Shown here in pieces: positions 1-10,252 of a DNA stretch of 64,000 nucleotides. The stretch is from Acidobacteriota bacterium (GTDB taxonomy: Bacteria > Acidobacteriota > Terriglobia > Terriglobales > SCQP01), in NCBI GenBank assembly GCA_021789895.1, contig JAJYIU010000008.1:62001-126000 (forward strand). Reading direction: 5' to 3'. Positions within the stretch are counted from its first letter, which is position 1. Every line of letters begins with the position of its first letter. The notes under the pieces were generated by a model. The model was not told the DNA's origin and did not search any database. It worked only from the letters and a program-made list of their open reading frames with translations. The translations under genes and the position numbers were made by a program.

Positions 1-1
1 C

Positions 2-142
2 TCGCCAGACCCCGGCCGGGGCATGGCCGGGCGCTGCGTGCAGGCGCTGCGCGACGTACTCGAGGGCAACTACGGCGGCAATCCCGCGCGCATGCCCTAC
101 GTCGTCAACAAGGAAGCCTTCGCGGAGGCCGGCCGGGCATGA
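2..142 (+). CDS. C-terminal fragment of an upstream CDS, product not identifiable with confidence (ends ...NPARMPYVVNKEAFAEAGRA)
   Basis: Open frame from window start, stop TGA at 140-142 overlapping the ATG of the next gene (ATGA). Confidence 0.5.
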   Translation, partial: SPDPGRGMAGRCVQALRDVLEGNYGGNPARMPYVVNKEAFAEAGRA

Positions 143-768
143 GCTGCGCCCTGTGCGAGCGCCGGAAACCGCGCCGCGATTGCCCCGCGCTGAGCCGGAG
201 CATCTGCGGCGCCTGCTGCGGGCGCTATCGCGAATTGACGCTCGACTGCCCCGCCACCTGCCCCCACCTGGTGGCCGCCTACCGCTACGAGTGGCAGCGC
301 CCGCTGCCGGCAGCGCAGCAGTTTCGCCCGGATTTTCACCTGACCCGCCGTCAGATGGAAGAGAATCAAGCCCTGCTGCTGGCGCTGCTCGAAGCCGTGC
401 AAGCGCTGCATCGCCGCCAGCGCGATCTCAGCGACGCCGACGTCGCCGCCGCCCTGGAAAGCCGGCTGCAAGCGCTCGAAACCGAGCAAAGCGGCTTGAT
501 TTACGACGCCTCTCCCGCCGGCGGGCTGCGGCGCGAGCTGTACCGGCAACTGGCGGCTATCGAACAGACCCCGATCCAGGCCGCCGCACTGGCGCCGGCC
601 GCGGCGGCCAGCCGCGAGCAGCGCATTGTGGCTTACGTCTGGCTGATTCGCATCCTGCGCACCTACAGCAGCATGCGGGCGCGCGCCCGCGGCTTCCTGG
701 TCTGGATGAATGATCGTTTCCCGGCGCATCCCGCCGCGCTCAGCTCGCCCCTGGTGCTCGGCGCGTGA
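139..768 (+). CDS. Hypothetical protein with Cys-rich N-terminus (CxxC...CxxCC...C)
   Basis: ORF 209 aa; N-term MSCALCERRKPRRDCPALSRSICGACCGRYRELTLDCPATCPHL; ATGA overlap with upstream CDS. Confidence 0.7.
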   Translation: MSCALCERRKPRRDCPALSRSICGACCGRYRELTLDCPATCPHLVAAYRYEWQRPLPAAQQFRPDFHLTRRQMEENQALLLALLEAVQALHRRQRDLSDADVAAALESRLQALETEQSGLIYDASPAGGLRRELYRQLAAIEQTPIQAAALAPAAAASREQRIVAYVWLIRILRTYSSMRARARGFLVWMNDRFPAHPAALSSPLVLGA

Positions 769-838
769 ACCGGCGACGGCCGGCCTCGAATATGCGAAAA
801 TAAATCCCACCATTCTTTTTCAAACTATCTCGTTCTAC

Positions 839-2560
839 ATGCCGCATTCGGATTCCTTACCCACGCCACCTCCCGCCGCCGTTGAGCCCGAAACTCTGCC
901 GCCGCCGCAGACTGCCCCGGCGCCGGCGAATGAGGATGCCAGTTTCGCCCAACTGCTGGAGCAATACAGCGCGGAATCGCCGGCCGCGGGCCCCAAAACC
1001 GGCGACCGCATGGAAGGCGTGGTGGTCAACTTGACCGCCGACGCGGTGCTGGTGGATATCGGCGCCAAGGCGGAAGGGTTCATTCCCATCGAGCAGGTGC
1101 GCAGCCCGGAAGGCGAACTCAGCCTCCATCCGGGCGACCGGGTGCCGGTCATCGTCGAAGGACGCGACGCGGAAGGCACGCTGAAGCTGAGCCTGCTGCG
1201 CCCCAGCCATCCGCGCAACTTCGAAGACCTGCGCCTGGCGCATGAGGAAAACCGCATCGTGAGCGGCAAAGTCATGGGGCTGGGCAAGGGCGGCCTGAGC
1301 GTGAAATTCGGCGAGAGCCGCGGCTTCCTGCCCGCGGCCCGCAGCGGCGCCCATACCCAGGAAGAAATGCACGCCCTGGTGGGCCAGGAAGTCCGCGCCC
1401 GCATCCTGAAGCTGGAACCGGGGCGGAATAGCGTGGTGCTGGACCGCCGCGCGGTGCTGGAAGCGGAGCGCGCCGCGGCGGAAGTGGCCGCGATCGAGCG
1501 GCTGCACGAAGGCGACATCGTCGAGGCCCGCATCACCAGCCTGGCGCATTATGGCGCCTTCGTGGATCTGGGCGGGATCGAGGCGCTGCTGCACGTCAGC
1601 GACATGAGCTGGCAGCGGCTGGAGAACCCCGCCGCGCTGGTCGCCATCGGCGACGCGGTGCAGGTGCGCGTGCTGAAAATCGAGACGCAGAAGCGGCGCA
1701 TCTCGGTGGGCATCAAGCAGCTTGGCCGCGACCCTTGGGAAGACGTGCCCAACAAGTACGCCTCCGGCCAGCGGGTGCGCGGCCGGGTGCTGCGCACTAC
1801 CGACTTCGGCGCCTTCGTCGAAATCGAGCCGGGGGTCGAGGGCCTGGTGCATATCAGCGAAATGAGCTGGTCGCGCAAGCAGCCCCGCCCGGGCGACCTG
1901 GTCAAGCCGGGCGAAGTGGTGGAAGTCGTGGTACTGCAAGTCAAGCCCGAGGAGCGGCGGATTTCCCTCGGCCTCAAGCAGGCGCTGGGCGATCCCTGGG
2001 AAGAAGCCGAGCAGCGCTTTGCGCCCGGAACTATCGTCGAGGGCCGGGTGCGCAACTTGCAAGCCTTCGGCGCATTTGTCGAGCTGAGCGAAGGCGTGGA
2101 CGGCATGATTCACATCGGCGACATGAGCGAGCAGCGCCTGAAGCATCCCAGCGAAGCGGTCAAGCTGGGCGAGACCGTGCGGGTGCAGGTGCTCGAATTC
2201 GATCGCGGCAAGCGCCGCATCCGCCTGGGCATGAAGCAACTGGCGCCCAAGCCGGTGGACCTCTACATCGCCGCGCATCAAGCCGGCGAGGTGGTCAGCG
2301 GCCGCGTGGTGCGCGCCTACCCGGGCCGCGTGCAGTTGGACGAAGGGGTGGAAGCGCTGTGCCCCTCGGCGGTACAGCCGCAGCCCAAATTCGAAGCGGG
2401 CACCCTCGCCGCCAAGCTTTCGGCGGTCTGGAAAAAGCCCGGCGCCGAGCCCCAGCCCGTGCAACCGGCCGGCGTGCAGTTGAAGCCGGGCGAGACCCGC
2501 AAATTCCGCCTCACCGCGCTCGACACTGAAAAACACGCGATCGAAGTCGAGCCGGCATAG
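839..2560 (+). CDS. S1 RNA-binding domain protein, 30S ribosomal protein S1-like
   Basis: Repeated S1 motifs: GAFVDLGGIEALLHVSDMSW, GAFVEIEPGVEGLVHISEMSW, GAFVELSEGVDGMIHIGDMS. Start placed at internal ATG (MPHSDSLPTPP) rather than the ORF start at 710. Confidence 0.85.
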   Translation: MPHSDSLPTPPPAAVEPETLPPPQTAPAPANEDASFAQLLEQYSAESPAAGPKTGDRMEGVVVNLTADAVLVDIGAKAEGFIPIEQVRSPEGELSLHPGDRVPVIVEGRDAEGTLKLSLLRPSHPRNFEDLRLAHEENRIVSGKVMGLGKGGLSVKFGESRGFLPAARSGAHTQEEMHALVGQEVRARILKLEPGRNSVVLDRRAVLEAERAAAEVAAIERLHEGDIVEARITSLAHYGAFVDLGGIEALLHVSDMSWQRLENPAALVAIGDAVQVRVLKIETQKRRISVGIKQLGRDPWEDVPNKYASGQRVRGRVLRTTDFGAFVEIEPGVEGLVHISEMSWSRKQPRPGDLVKPGEVVEVVVLQVKPEERRISLGLKQALGDPWEEAEQRFAPGTIVEGRVRNLQAFGAFVELSEGVDGMIHIGDMSEQRLKHPSEAVKLGETVRVQVLEFDRGKRRIRLGMKQLAPKPVDLYIAAHQAGEVVSGRVVRAYPGRVQLDEGVEALCPSAVQPQPKFEAGTLAAKLSAVWKKPGAEPQPVQPAGVQLKPGETRKFRLTALDTEKHAIEVEPA

Positions 2561-2634
2561 CCCTTTCTATTTGCTTGAATTGAAAAGTACCGGCTTGCCG
2601 TTAGCCGGAATTGCCCGAGCCTCAACTTCGCGCA

Positions 2635-2666
2635 TCTCCGGCAGGAGAGCCGGCCGGCTATTTTTT
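2635..2666 (+). terminator. Possible rho-independent terminator (hairpin ccggc-aggaga-gccgg followed by T-run), overlapping the 3' end of coaX
   Basis: Sequence tccggcaggagagccggccggctatttttt at the convergent junction; the T-run also encodes Lys codons of the minus-strand gene. Confidence 0.3.
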
Positions 2667-3470
2667 CCCGGCGCCGCTGGCGCGGCGGGGCTTGGACGGG
2701 CGCGCCTCGCGATTCTTTTCCCAGATCAGGCGCAGGCCTTCGAGCGTGAGATGCGGATCGTACTCGCGCAGGTAGCGCGACTGCGCCAGCAGGGTCTCCG
2801 CCCAGCCGCCGGTGGCGAGCAGGTGGGTGCCAGGACCGCTGGCGGCCAGCAGGCGCTCTAATAAGCCGTCCACCATAGCTAAATAGCCGTAATAGAGACC
2901 GGATTGTATGCTGCTGACCGTGGTATTGCCGACGAGCTGGGCGGGGGGACGAATTTCGACCCGCGGCAGCCGCGCGGTGCGGGTGAACAGCGCCTCGGCG
3001 GCGATGGCCACCCCGGGCAAGATGATGCCGCCTTCGTATTCGCCGTGCGCCGAAACCACGTCGAAGGTGGTGGCCGTGCCGAAATCCACCACAATCACCG
3101 GGCCGCGGTAACGCTCGTAGGCGGCGACCGCATTAACGATGCGGTCGGCGCCGACGTCGGCCGGCGGCTCATAGTGCACCGGCATGCCGGTTTTCAGCCC
3201 GGGCCCGACAAACAGCGGTTCCAGCGCAAAAATGCGCTCCAGCGCCTGGCGCAGTGTGGCGTCGAGCGAAGGCACGACCGAGGCAACAATGACCGCGTCC
3301 ACGTCGGCAGTCGCGGCTGGCTTGCCGGTCAGCAGGCCGCGCAGCAGCAGCCCATATTCGTCTTCCGTGCGCGAAGCGATGGTGCTCAGCCGCCACGACG
3401 CCAGCAGCCGCGTCCCGGCGTAAACGCCGAGCCCGATATTAGTGTTGCCGACATCGAGCACTAGCAGCAT
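2658..3470 (-). CDS. coaX: Type III pantothenate kinase
   Basis: MLLVLDVGNTNIGLGVY N-term, DFGTATTFDVV, GGIILPGVAIAAEALFTRTARLPRV motifs. Confidence 0.95.
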   Translation of the reverse strand: MLLVLDVGNTNIGLGVYAGTRLLASWRLSTIASRTEDEYGLLLRGLLTGKPAATADVDAVIVASVVPSLDATLRQALERIFALEPLFVGPGLKTGMPVHYEPPADVGADRIVNAVAAYERYRGPVIVVDFGTATTFDVVSAHGEYEGGIILPGVAIAAEALFTRTARLPRVEIRPPAQLVGNTTVSSIQSGLYYGYLAMVDGLLERLLAASGPGTHLLATGGWAETLLAQSRYLREYDPHLTLEGLRLIWEKNREARPSKPRRASGAGKK

Positions 3471-3471
3471 T

Positions 3472-4539
3472 TCAGCATCCCTGCGGTTCGCCGCCCGTTC
3501 CGGCCGCGCCCGCTGAATTTTCCCACTCTCGATTATCCCCTGCGGGACGCACCGGCCCGGTGACGACCGTGATCAGCTCGCCATCGGCTTCGCGCCGCAC
3601 TCGCAAAAAGCCGGCCTCGTCCAGGCCCTCCGAGCGCCCGCGCCAGGTCTCGGGCTCCTCGCCGATGACCAGCCGGCGATCGCGAGCATAGGAAGACGCC
3701 CGCTCGAATTCGGCGCGGATGGCGGCGCTCTGCCCCTCTTGCGCCTGGCGGTAGCGCGCTTCGAGCAGTTCCAGCAAGCGGGCGCACAAGCCCACCCGGG
3801 TGGGCGGGCGCGGGCAATGCTCCGCCAGGGACGTGGCCAGCGGGCGCAGCTCGTCAGGAAAATCCATCGCCCCGACGTTGATGCCGATGCCGAGCACGGC
3901 CCAATGAATCCGCGTGGCTTCCGCCTGCATTTCCAGCAGGATGCCGGCGCATTTTTTCCCTTCGAGCAGGACGTCGTTGGGCCAGCGCAGATCGGGCTGG
4001 ACCGGGCAGGCTTCGGCGATCGCCTGGCGCACGGCAAGTCCGGCGGCGAGCATCAGCGGCAGCAGCAGCGGCGGCGGGCCGGACGGCCGCAAAAGCAGGC
4101 TGAGGTAGAGCCCGGCGCCGGCGGGCGAATTCCAGCGATGTCCCTGGCGGCCGCGGCCCGCAGTCTGTTCCTCGGCGAGAAACAGGCTGCCTTCGGGCTC
4201 TTCCCGCTGCGCCGCTTGCTGGGCGGCGGCTTGGGTGGAATCAATGCGGAAGGCGTGCGCGATGTGGCGGCCGAAAAGCGGCGAGCGCAGGTTGGGCCGC
4301 AGCAGCTCGGGCAGCAGCAGGTCGGGAACGGCGGCGAGCTGGTAACCCGTGGCCGGGTGCCCGCGCACCTGCACGCCCAGCCGGCGCAGATGTTCGACCG
4401 CCCGCCAGACGGCCCAGCGGCTGACCTTGAGCTGGCGCGCCAGCCGCGCGCCCGAGATCACCAGCGTGGCGTTGGCGGTTAACTCCCCCAAGAGGCCGTG
4501 CAGCAGGTGTTCGCTGGGATCTTTCGGGGGCGATTTCAT
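3472..4539 (-). CDS. birA: Biotin--[acetyl-CoA-carboxylase] ligase with N-terminal HTH (BirA)
   Basis: HTH N-term, GRGRQGHRWNSPAGAGLYLSLLLRP, LRWPNDVLLEGKKCAGILLE. Confidence 0.93.
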   Translation of the reverse strand: MKSPPKDPSEHLLHGLLGELTANATLVISGARLARQLKVSRWAVWRAVEHLRRLGVQVRGHPATGYQLAAVPDLLLPELLRPNLRSPLFGRHIAHAFRIDSTQAAAQQAAQREEPEGSLFLAEEQTAGRGRQGHRWNSPAGAGLYLSLLLRPSGPPPLLLPLMLAAGLAVRQAIAEACPVQPDLRWPNDVLLEGKKCAGILLEMQAEATRIHWAVLGIGINVGAMDFPDELRPLATSLAEHCPRPPTRVGLCARLLELLEARYRQAQEGQSAAIRAEFERASSYARDRRLVIGEEPETWRGRSEGLDEAGFLRVRREADGELITVVTGPVRPAGDNREWENSAGAAGTGGEPQGC

Positions 4540-4558
4540 GAGAGCTAGGGGAGCGTGG

Positions 4559-5434
4559 CTACAGCGGTCGCCAGCGCAGCCCGAAATCGGCGGCGGGCGC
4601 GGATTGGGTCAGCGCGCCAATGCTGAATCGCCGCACACCGGCGTTGACGTAAGCGCCGATATTTTCCAGGCTCAGCCCGCCGCCCACCTCGATCATCACC
4701 GCCGGCGGGGCCAGTTCGATCGCCGACCGGGCGAGTTCGGGCGAGACATGATCGAGCATGACGTGGACGGCGCCGCCCGCCAGCGCCTGCTGCATTTCCG
4801 CAAGCGAGACGATCTCGATCGCCAGCGGCTGCTCGGGACGGCGGTGGGTGCGCGCCCGCTCCAGCGCCGCCGCCACCCCGCCGGCTAGGGCGACATGCGA
4901 GCGCTTGATCAGGATGCCGTCGGAAAGATCGGCGCGGTGGGTTTGCCCGCCGCCGCAGACGACTGCATATTTTTCGAGTTGCCGCAGCCCGGGAGTGGTT
5001 TTGCGGGTATCGAGGATGGCGGCGCCGGAGGCGCGCACGGCGTCCACAAATTGACGGGTGAGGGTGGCGATGCCGCTCAGGTGCTGCAGGAAATTGAGCA
5101 GCACGCGCTCGCAGGCGAGCAGGGCGCGGGCGCGCCCGCGCAGCACGGCCACCGTCTGCCCGGGCCGCAGCCGCACGCCGTCGAAGACTTCCGCCTGGCT
5201 GCCGACAAAGACCAGCGGGCCGCTGGGCGCGGGCATTTGCAGACTGGCAAACACATCGTAAATTCTGGCCACCAGGCCCAAGCCGGCCAGCACGCAGCCG
5301 TGGCGGGAAAACAGCTCCGCCTGCGCTTCCTCCCGCTCGCCGATAGTGGCCAGGGTGGTCCGGTCGGCGAGCGCGTGGTCTTCGCGCAGGGCGGCTTCGA
5401 TCAAAGCGGTGAGGCGGCGGGAATTCCAATCCAT
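4559..5434 (-). CDS. nadC: Nicotinate-nucleotide pyrophosphorylase (carboxylating)
   Basis: LNFLQHLSGIATLTRQFVDAV, ILDTRKTTPGLRQLEKYAVVCGGGQTHRADLSDGILIK. Confidence 0.95.
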   Translation of the reverse strand: MDWNSRRLTALIEAALREDHALADRTTLATIGEREEAQAELFSRHGCVLAGLGLVARIYDVFASLQMPAPSGPLVFVGSQAEVFDGVRLRPGQTVAVLRGRARALLACERVLLNFLQHLSGIATLTRQFVDAVRASGAAILDTRKTTPGLRQLEKYAVVCGGGQTHRADLSDGILIKRSHVALAGGVAAALERARTHRRPEQPLAIEIVSLAEMQQALAGGAVHVMLDHVSPELARSAIELAPPAVMIEVGGGLSLENIGAYVNAGVRRFSIGALTQSAPAADFGLRWRPL

Positions 5435-5632
5435 CGCGGAAGAATTCTATACTAGCGTGGCCTGAAGGTGGGATGAATTCAGGAGCGAATTTAAAACCGG
5501 CCGGCGGCGGCTGCCGTCTGCCGACGCGCCGCCTGTCCTGTCGCGGCTGCCCGGGCGGCCTGCCGCGGGCTATACTAAAAACGTCCGCCGGGAACCGCCG
5601 TCAGCGCGTCCCGCGGGATGAATTAGCCGCAC

Positions 5633-5706
5633 TGCCGGGTCGTTCAATGGTAGGACAGCAGACTCTGGATCTGCCTATCGGGGTTCGAGTCCCTGCCCGG
5701 CAGCCA
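5633..5706 (+). tRNA. tRNA-Gln (anticodon CTG), CCA encoded
   Basis: Acceptor tgccggg/cccggca, T-arm ggttcgagtcc, anticodon stem gcaga-ctctgga-tctgc with CTG at 34-36; ends gCCA. Confidence 0.93.
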
Positions 5707-5955
5707 AAATAATCGCTTTAAATACATCGATTTAGATCGTCGAAAATTTCCGTGTGCCCAATTTAGTCAACACACGCCTGGGTCAGCAAGAGACCGATCT
5801 TCACGCGGGTCTTTCGAAAACTGCTAACGGCCCTTCTCAGCTCGATTGCAGCAGCCGCGAAACCACTTGCCTAAAATGGACAGGATTCCACGGTTGCCTA
5901 TAGGATCATTAAGGGTAATTGTTCCGACCGCAAATGCTTGGTGGAGGCCCGCCCC

Positions 5956-7065
5956 ATGACGACCCCGGAAAAGACCCCGACCGCCGCCCTCTCCTACCAG
6001 TCGGCCGGCGTGGACAGCGCCATGAAGGACCGGGCCATGCCGGGCCTCGCGCATTGGGTCGAGCGCAGCTTCGCCCTGCGCCGTGATTTCGGCCAGGTGC
6101 TCCTGCCGCTCGGTTATTTCGCCAACGTGATTGACCTCGGCCGCGGCCAGGGGCTGGCGCTTTCCACCGACGGGGTGGGCACCAAACTGATCGTGGCGCA
6201 GCTCATGCAGCGTTATGACACGGTGGGCATAGACTGCGTGGCGATGAACGTCAACGACGTGCTCTGCGTCGGCGCCGAGCCGCTGGCGATCCTCGACTAC
6301 ATCGCCGTCGAACTCCCCTCGCCGGAGCTGCTCGGACCACTGGCCGAAGGCCTCTATCGCGGCGCCGAGCAGGCCCAGGTTGCCATCCCCGGCGGCGAGG
6401 TTGCGCAAGTGAAAGAGATGATCCGCGGCGCCCGCCCCGGCGCCGCCTTCGATCTGGTGGCCGCCTGCGTCGGCACCGTGCGCACCGACCGCATCCTGAC
6501 CGGCAGCAAAACCGAACCCGGCGACGCCATCGTCGGCCTGCAATCGAGCGGCGTACACAGCAATGGCCTCACCCTCGCGCGCCGCGTGCTGCTCGAACAA
6601 ACCGGCTGGGCCACCGATCATTGGGTCCCCGAATTGGGGCGGACGGTGGGGGAAGCACTGCTCGAGCCCACCCGCATCTACGTCCAACCCGTGCTGCGCA
6701 TGCTGGCACAGGACCTCAAAATCAAAGCGCTAGCCCATATCACCAGCACCGGCTTTCTGAACCTGAGCCGCGCCGATGCGCCGGCCGGCTATGTGCTCGA
6801 TGCCCTGCCCGCGCCGCCGCCGGTCTTCGATCTCATCGCGCGCCTCGGGCAGGTCCCCAAGCCCGATATGTACTACACCTACAATATGGGCATCGGCTTC
6901 TGCATCGTCGTCGCCCCCGCGGACGCCCCGCAGGTGCTCGCCATCGCCCGCGAGGCAGGCTTTGAGGGCCAGATCATCGGCCATACCGTTCACGACGAAC
7001 GCAAGTCCGTGCGCCTTCCGCAGCAGAAGCTCATCGGCGTGGATGACACCTTTATCGAAGAATAA
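5956..7065 (+). CDS. purM: Phosphoribosylformylglycinamidine cyclo-ligase (AIR synthetase)
   Basis: SYQSAGVD, STDGVGTKLIVAQ, DCVAMNVNDVLCVGAEPLAILDYIA, GLQSSGVHSNGLTLAR. ATG at 5956 preferred over the TTG at 5938. Confidence 0.95.
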   Translation: MTTPEKTPTAALSYQSAGVDSAMKDRAMPGLAHWVERSFALRRDFGQVLLPLGYFANVIDLGRGQGLALSTDGVGTKLIVAQLMQRYDTVGIDCVAMNVNDVLCVGAEPLAILDYIAVELPSPELLGPLAEGLYRGAEQAQVAIPGGEVAQVKEMIRGARPGAAFDLVAACVGTVRTDRILTGSKTEPGDAIVGLQSSGVHSNGLTLARRVLLEQTGWATDHWVPELGRTVGEALLEPTRIYVQPVLRMLAQDLKIKALAHITSTGFLNLSRADAPAGYVLDALPAPPPVFDLIARLGQVPKPDMYYTYNMGIGFCIVVAPADAPQVLAIAREAGFEGQIIGHTVHDERKSVRLPQQKLIGVDDTFIEE

Positions 7066-7101
7066 AAAAACCTACTCCGCGCCGCGGCATTTCCGGAAGC
7101 G

Positions 7102-9123
7102 TTAGCGCCCAAGGTGCTGCCTCACCCAACGGTTGATGGCGCGGTAGTACAGCTCCCGGTGCACCGGATCCTGCGGCGAATGGTGCGCCCCGGGAATGCC
7201 GATGAACTTCACCGGCACCCGCCGGCTGCTCAGGGCATGGTAAAGCGCAAATGATTCCGTGATCGGCACGGTGGTGTCCGCCGTGCCCGAAAGAATCAGC
7301 GTCGGCGTCGTGATCCGGCCGGCATAGGTAATCGGCGAACCGCTGCGATAGAGCGCGGCGCTCTGCGGATCCCAGGGACTGCCGCCCAGCGAATCGCGCG
7401 TCCAGGCCAGGTTGCCCGCGGCCGAAAGCTCGTATTCCTCCGTCCAGTCCACCGCGCCGTCCGCCACCACCGCGCAGCGCCAGAAGCGATGGTGCGAAAT
7501 CAGCCAGGCGGTCATATAGCCGCCGTAGGAATGCCCGACCGCGGCAATGCGCGTCTCATCCACGATCCCCTGCCGCTCCAGCTTTTGTATGCCGGAGATC
7601 ACGTCCTGGTCGGGGCCTTGCCCGGGGTCGCGGAAAATCGCGTGTTCGTGCGCGTTGCCCAGGTTGTCGCTGCCGCGGTAGTTCGGCTCGAAAACCAGAT
7701 ATCCATCCGCCGCGAAGAGGTCGCGCAGCGGACCGATTTCGCCGGTGTCGAAACCCTCGATCGAAGCCGCATCCGGCCCGCCATGGCTGTACACCACCAG
7801 CGGGTAGCGCCGGCCGGACTGGTAGCCGTTGGGGTAAGTCAGGATGCCGTCGTTCTCCTGCCCGTCGGGCGCCTGCCAGCGCACCTCGATGCTGCGCGGA
7901 AAGGCGTAGGCGTCGAAGCTGCGGTTGAAATCGCTCACTCGCATCGGATGGCTGTGCAGCGAAGGCAGCAGATAAAGCTCCGGCGCCCGGGCGGCGCCGT
8001 CGGCGACCAGCGCCAGCATGCCGCCGGAAGAAACCGCCAGGTGCAGTGCATTCAGGCCGCCCAGATCGAGCGCATATCCGGGAGCGTTGAGCGGTTGTAC
8101 ATATAGCTTGCCGCCGATCTGATCGTTCGCCATCGCCACGAGTCCCTGGCCCCGGGGCAGCCAGGCGAATTCCGCCGACAGATCGCGGTTCAGTCCGGCG
8201 CTGCAGTCGCGCGCCGCGCCGCCGCCGGCGGTGGCCAGCATCAGATCCATGTCGCTGACCGGTCCCGGCCCGTGCGGGTACAGGTAGGCCACCGCCTCGC
8301 CCAGCGGCGCAAAGCGGGGAGTGTATTCATAGCTGCGCTGGCGAGTGATCAAATGCACGGCGCCCGTGGCCACTTCAACCGCCGCGATCGTGGTCCGGTC
8401 CGAATCGCTGTCGTGGGCATTCGCTTGCTGCGTATAGGCGATCCAACGGCCATCGGCCGACCAGGAAGGCGCCGAAACCCCGCCGCCGAACGGCGGCGCC
8501 GCCTCCAGCACGCTCGCCGGGCCCCGCGTGAGCTGCCGCGCCCGGCCGGTTTTAAGCGAGAGCAGCCAGATGTGCGAAGGCACGGGCGGCTGGTGAATCA
8601 TGTAATCGTCATCGTGGATGGTGAATAGGTCGTGATGGGTGCGCCGGGCTTTCGCGCTCAGCGGGGAATGGTCCGGGGTGACATACGCGAGTTCCGCCTT
8701 GGGTCCCCAGGCGAACTGCTGCACGCCCTGGGGCGCGTCGGTGAGCTCTGCCGGCGTGCCGCCCGCAGCCGGCACGCGATAAACCTGCGGCTTTTGCCCG
8801 CCGACGCGCGCGAGAAAGGCCAGCGTCCGCCCATCCGGCGACCAGCGCGGCATGCTCAACCCGCGCAGCCCGCGCGCCAGCACTCGTGATTTTCCGCTGG
8901 CGATATCCAGCACACGCAAGGTCGCCGCATAGCGGTCGTGCACGAAATCCGGGCGCACCGTCAGAAAGGCGAGCTGCCGCCCATCCGGAGAGAACCGCAG
9001 CGACTGAATCCGAACCAGCGCCCGAAAATCTTTTAAATGAATCGGCGCGGGCGCGGCAGCGGCGCGCAGCTGCGGCAGCGCCAACCCCATCGCGAAGAAG
9101 CAAGCCAACTTGAGAGGGCGCAT
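7102..9123 (-). CDS. S9 family peptidase (dipeptidyl/acylaminoacyl peptidase-like), exported
   Basis: N-term signal peptide (MRPLKLACFFAMGLALP), TolB-like propeller repeats, GHSYGGYMTAWLISH nucleophile elbow, C-terminal HHSPQDP. Confidence 0.9.
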   Translation of the reverse strand: MRPLKLACFFAMGLALPQLRAAAAPAPIHLKDFRALVRIQSLRFSPDGRQLAFLTVRPDFVHDRYAATLRVLDIASGKSRVLARGLRGLSMPRWSPDGRTLAFLARVGGQKPQVYRVPAAGGTPAELTDAPQGVQQFAWGPKAELAYVTPDHSPLSAKARRTHHDLFTIHDDDYMIHQPPVPSHIWLLSLKTGRARQLTRGPASVLEAAPPFGGGVSAPSWSADGRWIAYTQQANAHDSDSDRTTIAAVEVATGAVHLITRQRSYEYTPRFAPLGEAVAYLYPHGPGPVSDMDLMLATAGGGAARDCSAGLNRDLSAEFAWLPRGQGLVAMANDQIGGKLYVQPLNAPGYALDLGGLNALHLAVSSGGMLALVADGAARAPELYLLPSLHSHPMRVSDFNRSFDAYAFPRSIEVRWQAPDGQENDGILTYPNGYQSGRRYPLVVYSHGGPDAASIEGFDTGEIGPLRDLFAADGYLVFEPNYRGSDNLGNAHEHAIFRDPGQGPDQDVISGIQKLERQGIVDETRIAAVGHSYGGYMTAWLISHHRFWRCAVVADGAVDWTEEYELSAAGNLAWTRDSLGGSPWDPQSAALYRSGSPITYAGRITTPTLILSGTADTTVPITESFALYHALSSRRVPVKFIGIPGAHHSPQDPVHRELYYRAINRWVRQHLGR

Positions 9124-9198
9124 CGGTCTCCTCCTGCGGAAATTAGGAATGGATAGCCGGGAAAACACCTTTATAGCGCACTCGCGCCCAAAGCCGCA

Positions 9199-10083
9199 TC
9201 ATCCGCGGCGCGCCAGCCAGCGGCGCACTGCGGCAGCGACCTGCGCTTCCTTTCCCTTCAATCCATGCCGCGCCCCGAAAACGATTTCAATATCAAACCG
9301 CCGGGAGCGAAGATGGCCTTGGAACCAGGCGGCGAGGGAGGCAGCCGGCCGGTCAGCGTATTCATCCCGGCCGGCGAGCACCACCAGCAGCGGCAGCTTT
9401 ACCTTTTGCAGCGTGCGCGGCGTCTTGCCCGGCTGGGCGTAGGTGAAGATTTCCTCCGGGCTCGCGGGCGTGTACAGGCTCAAAAACCGCTGCGCGTCGA
9501 GCGGCTGCGGCCAGACGCGGGCGGGCAGCAGCTCGAAGCGCTTGCGCCGGCGGAGCAGCGCGCGCGCGGCCGCTTCGGCGCGCCGGCGCCGGGTTTCATC
9601 CTGATGCCGGGCGCCGGCATAGTCGCTGATCGGACAGATCAGCACGGCGGAATGTATCCGCCGCGGCTTCCCCGCGCGGCTCAGATAATAAATGATCTTC
9701 TGGCATCCGCTGGAATGCCCGATCAACACGATCTCTCTTGCGCCCTGGCGAAGGCAAAAATTGACCGCTCCCTGAAGATCATCCACGCACTCGGTAAAGA
9801 CCTCATGCGCGACGCCGGCGGTTTTATAGGCATAGCCCTTGCGCCAGCCCGGGCGCAATTGCTTCACTCCGGCGACGGTATCGTGTCCGCGGTTGCTGAA
9901 AAACAGCACCGCGGTTTTCCGCCCGGCGACAGAGACCAGGTAGTCATGATGCGAAAACGCGGAGCCGCCCAGTCCGTGGACGAAGATGAGGACGCGCCGG
10001 GGGCGTCCGGCGCCGTACCAGAGCCCATCGAGCATGCAGCGGCCTGGGGTGATGATGCGTGCATATCGGCAGGATTTCAGCAT
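9199..10083 (-). CDS. Alpha/beta hydrolase
   Basis: FVHGLGGSAFSHHDYL oxyanion region, VLIGHSSGCQKIIYYL nucleophile motif, C-terminal GARHGLKGKE. Confidence 0.8.
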   Translation of the reverse strand: MLKSCRYARIITPGRCMLDGLWYGAGRPRRVLIFVHGLGGSAFSHHDYLVSVAGRKTAVLFFSNRGHDTVAGVKQLRPGWRKGYAYKTAGVAHEVFTECVDDLQGAVNFCLRQGAREIVLIGHSSGCQKIIYYLSRAGKPRRIHSAVLICPISDYAGARHQDETRRRRAEAAARALLRRRKRFELLPARVWPQPLDAQRFLSLYTPASPEEIFTYAQPGKTPRTLQKVKLPLLVVLAGRDEYADRPAASLAAWFQGHLRSRRFDIEIVFGARHGLKGKEAQVAAAVRRWLARRG

Positions 10084-10252
10084 ATATAGAAGCTACCAGC
10101 CACCGGCCCCGGCCTCCAGCCGGCAGGGTAAAAATATGCATGCCGCCGGCGGTTGAAAGCTGCGACTGGCGTTAATTGAAACCGATTAGCCCACCCTAGT
10201 AAAACGATTGTATTCACAGGCCTTCAATCATGCTATCGAATGCTGGTTCCCA

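Noticed and set aside
5473-5712. 79-aa ORF spanning the tRNA-Gln gene
   Set aside because: Overlaps a convincing tRNA; no protein-like features.
5707-5955. Possible integration-site (att) remnant downstream of tRNA-Gln
   Set aside because: Region is AT-richer, but no duplicated tRNA 3' end or integrase was found.
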